A DNA stretch of 64,000 nt from Bacteroidota bacterium (GTDB lineage Bacteria > Bacteroidota > Bacteroidia > M30B66): positions 62,001-126,000 of the forward strand of contig JAIXUS010000034.1 of NCBI GenBank assembly GCA_027483445.1. The letters are read 5' to 3'. The notes below the pieces were generated by a model. The model was given only the letters and a program-made list of their open reading frames with translations. It was not told where the DNA came from and searched no databases. This document shows, in pieces, positions 34,820 to 43,897 of this stretch. The translations under genes were made by a program, and so were the position numbers. Positions within the stretch are counted from its first letter, which is position 1; every line of letters begins with the position of its first letter.

Positions 34820-34958
34820 TACTATTCAAGAATACCCCATAAACTCCTCGAAATCCTCAGCCTACCGCAATGCGCCCGTGATTGGAGCAAGCTGCCGTGC
34901 AGCGCGGAAAGCGCGAATTTGGCGCCCCAAAAATAGAGCCTCAGCGAGTCTTCTTTGT

Positions 34959-36320
34959 TTAGCTCAGGCCCAGTATTGATGGGAGTTCTTCGTATTTGAG
35001 GCCATCGAAATTGCCGGAGCTCATCATGAGCAATACGCTGTTGTGGTAATTTTCTGATTTGAGCCGCTCGAGCAGGCTGGCTGAGCTGCTAAAGACTTCG
35101 ACGTTTGGGGTGCCAAAGGCCTGTTTGATCTGTGCTTCGCTAATGTTTTCGAGCTTTTTGTGGGCTACTGTGTGTGGATTAAAATACACATACGCCTGAT
35201 CGGCGCCGGCCATTGAGCCTTTGTACTCCTCCAAAAAACGGGCATTGAGGCTGCTAAAGGTGTGCAGCTCCATGCAGGCAATGAGGCGGCGACCGGGAAA
35301 CTGCTCGCGCACGGCCTCGGTGGTGGCTTTGAGCTTGGATGGACTGTGGGCGAAATCTTTGAATAAACTCATATCGTTGCGCCGATACACAAGCTCGAGC
35401 CTGCGTGCGGCACCGCTAAAGCTTCCAATGGCGGCGTAAAAGGCCTCATTGCCAAGTCCTAAGGCCAGACAAACCTTACGCGCGCCTTCGATGTTTTGCA
35501 GATTATGTCGCCCAAACACCTGCAAGGGCACTTTGCCGGCTTGGGTGAGCAGATAGGTGATGCCATTGTTGATTTCGTGCGGATGGGTGTCGTAGGCCTC
35601 GCAGCGGATATCGGGCCGTGCTGTTTGGGCAATTTTCTGCAACTCCGGGTCGCCGGCGTAATAAAAAAGCTGTCCGTTGGGCTCAATTTTATCGACAAAG
35701 AGCCTGAACTGCTCAACATAGTTTTCGAAGGTCGGAAATACGTTGATGTGATCCCAGGCAACTCCGCTGAGCAGGGCAATATGTGGTTTGTAGAGGTGAA
35801 ATTTGGGAACGGGCTCAAGTGCCGAAGCCAGGTATTCGTCGCCTTCGAGCAGGATGCGAGGCACACCAGGGCGCACCTTCACCATGGTATCGAAACCCTT
35901 GAGTTGTGCGCCTACGAGGAAATCGCAAGGCATACCGGCGTGGGAAAGCGCGTGCAGCACCATGGCTGTGATGCTTGTTTTGCCGTGTGAGCCGCCAATG
36001 ACCACGCGGGTTTTGTTTCGACTTTCTTCGTAAAGGTAGCCGGGGTAGCTGTAAATGGGCAGGTTAAGTTCGAGGGCTTTAAGCAGCTCGGGGTTGTCTT
36101 TGCGGGCGTGCATGCCAAGAATAACTGCGTCGAGCCCGGTGTGGATGTTTTCGGGGAACCAGCCTTCTGATTTTGGCAGCAATCCGGCCGAGGCGAGGCG
36201 TGTTTTTGAAGGCTCAAATATCTCGTCGTCGGAACCCGTAACTGTATGTCCGGCCTCTTTCAACGCTAAAGCCAGGTTATGCATGGCGCTACCGCCGATG
36301 GCAATTAAATGCACTCTCAT
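34959..36320 (-). CDS. mpl: Mur ligase family: UDP-N-acetylmuramate:peptide ligase (Mpl-like)
   Basis: A 453-residue cytosolic ATP-dependent ligase. MRVHLIAIGGSAMHNLALAL is the Rossmann start of Mpl/MurC; the P-loop is IGGSHGKTSITAM (109-120). Mpl attaches recycled murein tripeptide to UDP-MurNAc; MurC attaches L-Ala. The sequence, with HARKDNPELLKAL and a VNHTG-less divergent N-domain, is nearer Mpl, and Bacteroidota often annotate this gene as peptidoglycan synthetase. ATG 36320 is the start; the open frame further upstream overlaps the divergent promoter and is ignored. Confidence 0.85.
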   Translation of the reverse strand: MRVHLIAIGGSAMHNLALALKEAGHTVTGSDDEIFEPSKTRLASAGLLPKSEGWFPENIHTGLDAVILGMHARKDNPELLKALELNLPIYSYPGYLYEESRNKTRVVIGGSHGKTSITAMVLHALSHAGMPCDFLVGAQLKGFDTMVKVRPGVPRILLEGDEYLASALEPVPKFHLYKPHIALLSGVAWDHINVFPTFENYVEQFRLFVDKIEPNGQLFYYAGDPELQKIAQTARPDIRCEAYDTHPHEINNGITYLLTQAGKVPLQVFGRHNLQNIEGARKVCLALGLGNEAFYAAIGSFSGAARRLELVYRRNDMSLFKDFAHSPSKLKATTEAVREQFPGRRLIACMELHTFSSLNARFLEEYKGSMAGADQAYVYFNPHTVAHKKLENISEAQIKQAFGTPNVEVFSSSASLLERLKSENYHNSVLLMMSSGNFDGLKYEELPSILGLS

Positions 36321-36410
36321 CCGTATGGTGTTTTGGGGTAAATTTAGCCGCGCCTGAGAGGGAATTCCCTTCCTTTGGCCGCAAATTGTCAACACAGCAT
36401 TGTCTACGAA

Positions 36411-37253
36411 ATGAAACTTACTGTAATCGATACCGGGCATTTCAAGCTCGATGGTGGCGCCATGTTTGGCGTGGTGCCCAAATCGCTCTGGCAGCCGCTT
36501 TACCCGGCCGATGAGCGCAACCTTTGCTCCTGGGCCATGCGCTGCTTGTTGGTAGAGCACGGAGATCGGCTCATCTTGATTGACACCGGCATGGGCAATA
36601 AGCAAAACGATAAATTTTTTGCTCATTACGATTTGCATGGTGATGGCCATCTCGACAAGGCCTTGCAGCAGGCGGGCTACCACCGCTCAGAAATTACGGA
36701 TGTGTTTTTAACGCACCTGCATTTCGACCATTGCGGCGGTGCGGTTGAGTGGAATGATGACAAATCGGGTTACAGGCCGGCTTTCGACAAGGCCCGATTC
36801 TGGAGCAATACCGAACATTGGCAATGGGCCACGCAACCCAATGCCCGGGAGAAGGCTTCTTTTTTGAGCGAGAATATTTTGCCCTTGCAGGAGTCGGGAC
36901 AATTGGAAATGCTCAGTGGCGATGTATTTATGCCGGGCTTTGAAGTCATCCGCGTGAGCGGCCATACCGAAAGCATGATGCTCCCATTGCTGAGCGCAGG
37001 CGACAATAAAATTCTGTACATGGCCGACCTGCTGCCTTCGCCGGTGCATGTGCCCACGGCCTGGGTGATGGCTTATGATACGCGACCGTTGCTCACTTTG
37101 AGCGAGAAGGCAGAAATACTGAAGCGCTGTGCCGACGAAGGCTGGGTGTTATTTTTTGAACATGATAAAAGTGTGGAATGCGCTACGTTACACCATACCG
37201 AAAAGGGCATAAAGGTGAAAGAAACCTTCCCTTTATCGGCCTTGTTCTCTTAG
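36411..37253 (+). CDS. Metallo-beta-lactamase-fold hydrolase
   Basis: A 280-residue cytosolic MBL-fold enzyme. It has the zinc motif THLHFDHCGG, downstream His in VSGHTESMM and Asp in YMADLLPSP, and a late His in FFEHDKSVE. The family includes lactonases and glyoxalase-II-like hydrolases; here the substrate is unknown. The ATG at 36411 starts KLTVIDTGHF; an upstream TTG at 36375 only adds an atypical extension. Divergent from mpl across a ~90-base promoter region with a palindromic TAAATTTA (36339-36346). Confidence 0.88.
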   Translation: MKLTVIDTGHFKLDGGAMFGVVPKSLWQPLYPADERNLCSWAMRCLLVEHGDRLILIDTGMGNKQNDKFFAHYDLHGDGHLDKALQQAGYHRSEITDVFLTHLHFDHCGGAVEWNDDKSGYRPAFDKARFWSNTEHWQWATQPNAREKASFLSENILPLQESGQLEMLSGDVFMPGFEVIRVSGHTESMMLPLLSAGDNKILYMADLLPSPVHVPTAWVMAYDTRPLLTLSEKAEILKRCADEGWVLFFEHDKSVECATLHHTEKGIKVKETFPLSALFS

Positions 37254-38473
37254 TTTTTTTGGGTACTGCACAGCTTCAGGCTCAGGCTCTGCTGTGTATT
37301 GGACAGAGTTCGCCTTTTGAACTGCGGCTTGCCGGATCATCGGGGCTGAGGATGACAGGCGTTGATAGCTTTTATGTTTTAAGCGCGAATCGGATTGCCA
37401 TTAGGCGTGTTGGGGAGCCCCTTTTTGGGGTGTATAACCGGAGGTTTGAAGCCGTATCGCAAATTCCGGTGGAGGCGGTGAAGGATGCCGGTGCGCCCTG
37501 GTTTGCCTTTCGCTTCGGTGGGAAATGGGGTTTGGCCGACACATCGGGAAAGGTGGTGATAAAGCCAAGGTATGAGGGCGTTGGACGTGTTTCGGAGGGC
37601 TTGGTGGCCTTGCTTGAGGGTGGAAAGTGGGGCTTTGCCGATTTACGTGGCCGCTGGAAGATTAAACCCCGATTTGAACACAGTGCTGCACAAGATACTG
37701 CGCCGTGTTTTTCGCATGGCTGGGCCTTGATGGCCGACCCTCAAACCGGCGGCTGGCGCTATTTGGGTAAGGATGGGCAGTTTAGAAGCTCGAGGGCTTA
37801 TCCGGAGGCCTTTCCGTATTTTTACCCGCATACGTGGGTGCGTGAAGAGGAGGGCTTTTTCCTGATCGATCTGCAAGGCAAGGCGGTTTTAGGCCCTTAC
37901 TTCGACATTGTACCCAATCCCGGATCGCCCCTGGTTCCGGTATTGCAGCACGATTTGTTCGGATTGGTTGACTTGCAGCGGGGACTTGAGCGCAGTGCCT
38001 GTCAATTCTATGAGGTTTCGGCCCAAACTAGAGGTCATGCAGCAGTGCTCACCACCCAGGGCTGGACATTGATTGACTCGTTGGGGCGTTTGTGCAGGAG
38101 CGATTATTTCGAGTACCTCGAATCGACCGGAACCAACAGCTACGTGTTTTACAGCGGCGAACCCGGTGACCGCTGGGCGGGATTGTTGGGCAGCGACTGC
38201 GTGATTGAGGTTCCGGCAGTGTGGCGGTATATCAGCGCCTTTAGTGATGGCTTTGCGGTAGCCTCAACCGACGGCGAATCCTATTTTTTGATTGACCCGG
38301 AAGGCCAACAATACCTGAAAGAAGAGGGCTTTCGGCAAATGGCTCCACCAATAAACGGTTTTGTGCTTGCCCGAAATACCGAAGAGCAGGTAATTTATTC
38401 GGTTGATGACTTTAAGCAAGCGGTAGAGCGTTTACCGGTGCAGTTCAATGTGAAGCTTTTACCCTTAAAATAG
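37178..38473 (+). CDS. Secreted WG-repeat protein
   Basis: A 431-residue protein. It starts with ATG 37178, inside the end of the hydrolase gene (76-base overlap, different frame), and has a basic n-region then a signal core IGLVLLVFLGTAQLQAQA. The rest has WG beta repeats (FGGKWGLADTSGKVVIKPRY, EGGKWGFADLRGRWKIKPRF), the PF14903 pattern, repeated about seven times with decreasing conservation. WG repeats form a beta structure of unknown role. Its stop TAG is completed by the first base of MITE copy B. Confidence 0.8.
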   Translation: MRYVTPYRKGHKGERNLPFIGLVLLVFLGTAQLQAQALLCIGQSSPFELRLAGSSGLRMTGVDSFYVLSANRIAIRRVGEPLFGVYNRRFEAVSQIPVEAVKDAGAPWFAFRFGGKWGLADTSGKVVIKPRYEGVGRVSEGLVALLEGGKWGFADLRGRWKIKPRFEHSAAQDTAPCFSHGWALMADPQTGGWRYLGKDGQFRSSRAYPEAFPYFYPHTWVREEEGFFLIDLQGKAVLGPYFDIVPNPGSPLVPVLQHDLFGLVDLQRGLERSACQFYEVSAQTRGHAAVLTTQGWTLIDSLGRLCRSDYFEYLESTGTNSYVFYSGEPGDRWAGLLGSDCVIEVPAVWRYISAFSDGFAVASTDGESYFLIDPEGQQYLKEEGFRQMAPPINGFVLARNTEEQVIYSVDDFKQAVERLPVQFNVKLLPLK

Positions 38474-38715
38474 GGCCTACTGAAAAACACTCAATGAGTT
38501 TATTGCAAGCGGTTTAGCAACTGTTTGAACCGAATTAAGTGCAAGGTTTTTACCGCTGTTTTCTCGATTCCTGTGCAGATAATCTTCCAAACTCTTAAAC
38601 ATTTCGTTAGCCAGAAATACATCATCTGCTTCGTTGCCCGCGGCTCGCAGTATTCGTATACAGCTTCGCCTTGTCGCCTTGCATCTGATGCGTTTCTGAC
38701 TTTTTCAGTAGGCCC
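38473..38715 (+). mobile_element. Small inverted-repeat element (MITE-like), copy B, with 7-bp target duplication
   Basis: A 243-base element bounded by GGGCCTACTGAAAAA (38473-38487) and its complement TTTTTCAGTAGGCCC (38701-38715). Direct repeats TAAAATA flank it (38466-38472 and 38716-38722), a 7-bp target-site duplication. The left duplication is in the last codon and stop of the WG gene. No transposase is coded. Interior matches copy A inverted and copy C (22387-22500). Confidence 0.85.
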
Positions 38716-38722
38716 TAAAATA

Positions 38723-39008
38723 AGCCTTGGCTTTATGAGGGTTAGGGTTTGGATGACTGTACGCTTCAGGTTGGGCATAAGAGAGAAATTTATTTCTAAT
38801 TTGACCCGGATTTTGGGGGATTTTAATTCACCGGAAGTCTCAATCCATAATTTGATCTCATGAACACCACAGCAATGGGGAAAACAACTGTTTTATTGGG
38901 CCGGATAAACTGTAAGGAAACAACTTCGGATTCAGAAATTTGTTGGGGTTTTAAGTCCATGGGTTTACGATTTAGGTTTGGGAAAAATTTCCCTTCAATA
39001 CTCGGTAA
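38723..39008. other. Intergenic region before the GH31 gene
   Basis: No gene recognised. A short inverted repeat GGGAAA-AA-TTTCCC lies at 38980-38993, 16 bases before the ATG of the GH31 gene; it could be an operator, which would fit an alpha-glucan-responsive regulator (speculative). Confidence 0.4.
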
Positions 39009-41372
39009 ATGATGATGCGTTTCCTGTTTTTTTACCTTTTCTCGTGTGTTGCCAGTATTGGCATTTCACAACGCGAATACCTCAACTATTCGAATGTAAA
39101 TGGCGTTCACACCATATCGGTTTCTGATGGCGAATACAAGATTCGTTTCCTCAACCGGGGAGCTGTAGAAACAGCGTTTATTGCCCAAGGTCTGGCCAAT
39201 GAGCCTTCGCATGCTGTAGTGGATAACTCGGTTTTTCGGGAGGTGGAAGTAAAGAATCTTCCCGATAAAATCGAGCTGGCCTCAGATTTCATGCGGGTTG
39301 TAGTAAAAACCAAACCTTTTGGAATTGCGTACTACAAAGGCAATCAGCTTTTAACCGAAGAGCTTACGGCCAAGAAAAGCGAAAACGAGGTTCAAATAAA
39401 ACTCAGCCTCAACGCGCAAGAATTCCTGATGGGCGGTGGTTCGCGTGTTTTGGGCATGAATCGAAGGGGGAATCTGCTTCAGCTCTACAACAGGGCTCAC
39501 TACGGCTATGAGACACGGTCGGAGTTGATGAATTTTTGCATTCCCTTGTATGTATCGTCAGATTTGTATGGAGTGCATTTCGACAATACCTGGGTTGGCT
39601 CTTTGGATTTAGACAGCAAAAAACAAAACGCCACCACATTTACTGCCGAGGGTGGCTCGGTTCGTTATCAGGTTTTTGCCGCCGAAAACTGGAAGGGTTT
39701 ATTGAAAAACTACACCCAAATAACCGGACGACAGCCTTTGCCGCCGCGCTATGCCTTGGGGAATTTCTCAAGCAGGTTTGGTTATCACTCTCAGAAAGAG
39801 GCCGAAAAAACGATTGCCGCATTTGAGAAAGAGAACATTCCTGTAGATGCGATTATTTTCGATTTGTACTGGTTCGGAAACGCCATCAAAGGAACCATGG
39901 GAAATCTGGAAGTGTTGCGCGACAGCTTTCCGGAGTTTGAAAAAATGATTGCCGATTTTTCAAAAAAGGGCATTCAAACCATTTTAATTACCGAGCCATT
40001 TATTTTAAACTCTTCTTCGAAGTGGAGTGAAGCCGTTGAAAAAGGTATTCTGGCCACCGATTCTTCAGGAAAACCGGCTGTTTACGAGTTTTATTTTGGC
40101 ACAACGGGCTTGATTGATTTGGATAAACCGAAAGCCAGAAATTGGTTTTGGGAAGTGTATGACCGCTACATAAAACTCGGCGTTACCGGCTGGTGGGGCG
40201 ACTTAGGCGAGCCCGAGGTGCATCCAAAATGGGTGCAACATGCCTCCGGGCCGGCGCATAAGGTGCACAATGTGTACGGGCATCAATGGGCGGCCTTGCT
40301 GGCAGAAAAGTATGCTGAGTATTACCCGAACACGCGCCCATTTCTGTTGATGCGGGCCGGTTACTCGGGTTCGCAACGGCTCGGAATGATACCCTGGTCG
40401 GGCGATGTGAACCGAACATGGGGCGGATTGAAGGCCCAGCCGGAAATTGCCCTTCAAATGGGCTTACAAGGTTTGGGCTACATGCACTCTGACCTTGGAG
40501 GCTTTGCCGGTGCCAATTTAGACGACGAGTTATACGTACGATGGCTGCAATATGGCGTGTTTCAGCCTATTTACCGACCGCATGCCCAGGAAGAAGTGCC
40601 TTCGGAGCCCGTATTTAGAAGCGAACAGGCCAAAAAACTGGCCCGCAAAGCCATTTTGGAACGTTACCAGCTCTTGCCTTACAATTACACGTTGGCCTTC
40701 GAAAACAACCAGCACGGAACGCCCCTGATGCGCCCACTGTTTTTTGAGGAACCCGAAAACTTATCGTTGTATGGCAATGCAGAAGGTTATTTGTGGGGTG
40801 ATGACTTTCTGGTGTACCCTGTAACCGACGCCAAACTCCAGGAGAAAACGGTTTATTTCCCCAAAGGAAGCCGTTGGATTGACTACTACAACCCTACAAA
40901 AGTGTATGAAGGAGGGCAAACGCTTGCGGTTAAAATGGCTGAGGAGCACATTCCGGTATTTGTGCGCTCGGGGTCTGTAATTCCCAACAGTGCTGATTTA
41001 AATGCAGGAAATGCCCGGATGGAAAACATCACGCTGAACTATTATTATGATAAAAATTCGGCCACACAATCGACTGTTTATTTCGATGATGGCGTAACGG
41101 CAAAAGCCTATGAAAAAGGGGCTTTTGAGTTGTGGACAATCACGGGTAAACAAGGCGAAAATTCATTGGTGTTGAAGTCGGAAAAAGGCCAGGCTTTTGA
41201 GGCCATCCGGCGAACAGTCACTTTAAAGATACAGGGAGCTCCGGCGTCGCTGAAAAACATCCAAATCAATGGGAAGAAAGTGAAAAACTCGGCTAAAACC
41301 GAGGCTGAAATTCCCACTTTTTCCTTCGAAATTTCATCTGGACAAGTCATTCAAATTGAGTTTAAACCATGA
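39009..41372 (+). CDS. GH31 family glycoside hydrolase (alpha-glucosidase-like)
   Basis: A 787-residue secreted enzyme. Signal peptide MRFLFFYLFSCVASIGISQ; an N-terminal galactose-mutarotase-like beta domain; the (beta/alpha)8 barrel starting near VDAIIFDLYWFGNA; the catalytic nucleophile Asp398 in GWWGDLGEPE; then SGDVNRTWGGL and MHSDLGGFAG; and a C-terminal beta domain. Predicted to be periplasmic, releasing glucose from alpha-glucan ends. It is coupled to the GH13 lipoprotein gene by an ATGA overlap. Three ATGs are possible (39009, 39012, 39015). Confidence 0.92.
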   Translation: MMMRFLFFYLFSCVASIGISQREYLNYSNVNGVHTISVSDGEYKIRFLNRGAVETAFIAQGLANEPSHAVVDNSVFREVEVKNLPDKIELASDFMRVVVKTKPFGIAYYKGNQLLTEELTAKKSENEVQIKLSLNAQEFLMGGGSRVLGMNRRGNLLQLYNRAHYGYETRSELMNFCIPLYVSSDLYGVHFDNTWVGSLDLDSKKQNATTFTAEGGSVRYQVFAAENWKGLLKNYTQITGRQPLPPRYALGNFSSRFGYHSQKEAEKTIAAFEKENIPVDAIIFDLYWFGNAIKGTMGNLEVLRDSFPEFEKMIADFSKKGIQTILITEPFILNSSSKWSEAVEKGILATDSSGKPAVYEFYFGTTGLIDLDKPKARNWFWEVYDRYIKLGVTGWWGDLGEPEVHPKWVQHASGPAHKVHNVYGHQWAALLAEKYAEYYPNTRPFLLMRAGYSGSQRLGMIPWSGDVNRTWGGLKAQPEIALQMGLQGLGYMHSDLGGFAGANLDDELYVRWLQYGVFQPIYRPHAQEEVPSEPVFRSEQAKKLARKAILERYQLLPYNYTLAFENNQHGTPLMRPLFFEEPENLSLYGNAEGYLWGDDFLVYPVTDAKLQEKTVYFPKGSRWIDYYNPTKVYEGGQTLAVKMAEEHIPVFVRSGSVIPNSADLNAGNARMENITLNYYYDKNSATQSTVYFDDGVTAKAYEKGAFELWTITGKQGENSLVLKSEKGQAFEAIRRTVTLKIQGAPASLKNIQINGKKVKNSAKTEAEIPTFSFEISSGQVIQIEFKP

Positions 41373-43027
41373 GACTTACACAAATTGCCTTAGTCGGGTT
41401 GTTCATTTTTATTGCTTCGTGTAAGTCGTCGGAGCGGGCCGCTAGAATTTCTCAAAAGCAGCCTTTTGTGTGGGAAGCGGCGAATGTGTATTTTTTGCTG
41501 ACCGACCGTTTTTACGACGGAAACAGCCAAAAGACCCTGTACTTAAACCGCACCAAGGAAACCGGCAAGCTGCGAGGCTTTGAGGGCGGAAATTTGAAAG
41601 GCGTAATTCAAAAAATGAAGTCGGGCTATTTTGAAGAGCTTGGCATTAATGCCATTTGGATGACCCCATTGGTGGAGCAGATTCATGATGGCACTGATGA
41701 AGGAACGGGGTTTACCTATGGTTTTCACGGCTATTGGGCCAAAGACTGGACGCGCCTAGACCCCAATTTTGGCACCGAAGCAGACTTGGCAGAATTGGTA
41801 AAACTGGCGCACAGCAAGGGCATCCGTATCATTCTTGATGGTGTTGTAAACCACACCGGGCCTGTAACGCCCATCGACCCGGTTTGGCCGGATTCGTGGG
41901 TTCGAACCAGTCCGAAGTGCCTTTACCAAACCTACGAAAACACGATTTCTTGCACGCTGGTGGAGAATCTTCCGGATGTGAAAACAGAGTCGGAAACCAA
42001 TGTAGAACTTCCACCTGCACTTATCGATAAGTGGAAGCGTGAAGGCCGCTATGAAAGCGAAATGGCCTCACTCGATAAGTTCTTTCAGGAAACAGGTTAC
42101 CCACGCGCTCCGAAATACTATATCATCAAGTGGCTTTCGGATTATGTAGTGAAATTCGGTATTGACGGATACCGCGTAGATACGGCCAAACACACCGAAG
42201 AGGAGGTTTGGGCGGCGCTAAAAAAAGTGTGCAGCGCTGCTTTTGAACAATGGAAAAAACAAAATCCGGCTGAAGTGCTCGACAATCAACCATTCTACAT
42301 GATTGGTGAGGTTTACAATTACAGCATTCACGACGCCCGTCAATTTAAATTCTCGGATAAAACGGTCGACTATTTTTCCAATGGATTTGACAACCTCATT
42401 AATTTCTCATTTAAAAGCGATGCAAACAAACCGTATGAAGCGCTCTTCGCTCAGTACAACAACTATTTGCAGAGCGCGCTGAAGGGAAAAAGTGTGATGA
42501 ATTATGTGTCGTCGCACGATGATGGAGGGCCGTTCGATAAGCAGCGGAAAAAACCCTTTGAATCGGCTACAAAACTGCTGCTTTGTCCGGGAGTTGCGCA
42601 AATCTATTATGGCGATGAAACGGCGCGGCCACTCGACATTCCAGGTACTCAGGGCGATGCTACGTTACGGTCGTTTATGAATTGGAACGATTTGGCCCAA
42701 AATGAGAATACGCAAGCCATTTTTAAGCACTGGAAAAAGCTGGCTCAGTTCCGTAAAAATCACCCTTCGATTGGGGCCGGGACGCATCAGCAAATTGCCT
42801 CCAAAAGCGGATATATCTTCAAACGTAGCTATCAAACCGGCGGCTTTATCGATGCCGTTGTGGTGGGTTTAGAATTGCCGGAAGGGAAAAAGGAAATTCC
42901 GGTTTCGGGTGTTTTCAGCGATGGACAGAAATTGCGCGATGCCTATTCGGGGAAAACAACGGTGGTGAAAAATGGGCAGGTAATGCTCGAAACCCCCTAC
43001 CCTATTGTTTTGCTGGAAGCTCGCTAG
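41369..43027 (+). CDS. GH13 alpha-amylase family lipoprotein
   Basis: A 552-residue lipoprotein with lipobox IASC (Cys18) and an alpha-amylase barrel. Region I DGVVNH (His162), nucleophile Asp271 in GIDGYRVDTAKH, acid/base Glu314 in MIGEVYN, transition-state Asp384 in SSHDDGGPF. It probably cleaves internal alpha-1,4 links of starch or glycogen fragments in the periplasm or on the outer membrane. With the GH31 enzyme it makes a two-gene degradation operon; SusC/SusD-like transporters are not seen nearby. Confidence 0.93.
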   Translation: MRLTQIALVGLFIFIASCKSSERAARISQKQPFVWEAANVYFLLTDRFYDGNSQKTLYLNRTKETGKLRGFEGGNLKGVIQKMKSGYFEELGINAIWMTPLVEQIHDGTDEGTGFTYGFHGYWAKDWTRLDPNFGTEADLAELVKLAHSKGIRIILDGVVNHTGPVTPIDPVWPDSWVRTSPKCLYQTYENTISCTLVENLPDVKTESETNVELPPALIDKWKREGRYESEMASLDKFFQETGYPRAPKYYIIKWLSDYVVKFGIDGYRVDTAKHTEEEVWAALKKVCSAAFEQWKKQNPAEVLDNQPFYMIGEVYNYSIHDARQFKFSDKTVDYFSNGFDNLINFSFKSDANKPYEALFAQYNNYLQSALKGKSVMNYVSSHDDGGPFDKQRKKPFESATKLLLCPGVAQIYYGDETARPLDIPGTQGDATLRSFMNWNDLAQNENTQAIFKHWKKLAQFRKNHPSIGAGTHQQIASKSGYIFKRSYQTGGFIDAVVVGLELPEGKKEIPVSGVFSDGQKLRDAYSGKTTVVKNGQVMLETPYPIVLLEAR

Positions 43028-43100
43028 GGAGGTTAACCATCGGCTTGACACGCGCAGTTGCAGCGAAAGATCCGGTCATCCGCGGAGCGGGCAAATAACC

Positions 43101-43892
43101 TTAACCCTTGGCGAAGGCAGAAATTTGGTGCAAATAATCGGCGGTTTTGAGCAAACGACTGCCGTACCACGAAAAGGCTTCACCATCGACCAATAAAACC
43201 TTGGAATTCGGGAGCTTGGCGCGAAACCAGGCAAGGTGCTCTTCTTTGAACGGGTATGGCTCGGAAGACAAAAAAACAAATCGAGGCGACAGTTCGAGCA
43301 ATTCTGCTTCGGTGATTTCGGGGTAGCGGCTCTGGCGATTTGCGCAAACATTCACAAAACCAAGCCTTTGCAGCATGTCGTGAATGAAGGTTTGGTGGTT
43401 TACGCTCATCCACGGCGACCTCCAAATCAAATACAGGCAGGTGGCATTGGTCAAACCCGCTGGCGGGAAATGCAGTCGGTTTTGAAGGTTGACGACTAAT
43501 TGATTCCCGGCTTCTTCGCGGCCGCAAAGCAAAGAGAGTTGTTGAATCATGTTGAGCGCTTGCTCCAGATTCTGAATGTCGGAAATCCACACCGGGAATT
43601 CTTGCTCCAGTTCTTCAATCTGCGCTCGGGTGTTCTCTTCTTTGTTGGCGATGACCAAATCGGGGCGGAGTGCACGGATGCGTTCAAGGTTTAAGTTTTT
43701 GGTGCCACCGACCCTTGTTTTGCTTCTAAACCAATTTTCAGGGTGGATGCAAAACTTGGTGATGCCGATTACCTCCTCTTCCAGGCCCAAATCGGCCAGC
43801 AGCTCTGTTTGTGAGGGCACAACAGAAACAATCCGTTTGGGCGGAAGAGCAAGCCGAACTTCGCGGCCCATCTGATCGGTGAACCGCAGCAT
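43101..43892 (-). CDS. Helical-backbone metal receptor (BtuF-like), no signal peptide
   Basis: A 263-residue member of the periplasmic binding protein family (TroA/BtuF-type). It starts MLRFTDQMGREVRLALPPKR and shows RIVSVVPSQTELLADLGL, VVGTK-like VGGTKNLNLERIRALRPDLV and the C-terminal HLAWFRAKLPNSKVLL. No signal peptide precedes it, so it is predicted cytosolic. No ABC permease or ATPase gene is next to it. The gene follows the cystathionine synthase gene after 5 bases, a probable operon; a role in handling a corrinoid or metal in the cytosol is a guess. Confidence 0.8.
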   Translation of the reverse strand: MLRFTDQMGREVRLALPPKRIVSVVPSQTELLADLGLEEEVIGITKFCIHPENWFRSKTRVGGTKNLNLERIRALRPDLVIANKEENTRAQIEELEQEFPVWISDIQNLEQALNMIQQLSLLCGREEAGNQLVVNLQNRLHFPPAGLTNATCLYLIWRSPWMSVNHQTFIHDMLQRLGFVNVCANRQSRYPEITEAELLELSPRFVFLSSEPYPFKEEHLAWFRAKLPNSKVLLVDGEAFSWYGSRLLKTADYLHQISAFAKG

Positions 43893-43897
43893 GTTGC

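Noticed and set aside
36321..36683. N-terminal 121-residue extension of Mpl
   Set aside because: It is antisense to the hydrolase gene start and crosses the divergent promoter region; MRVHLIAIGG is the normal N-terminus.
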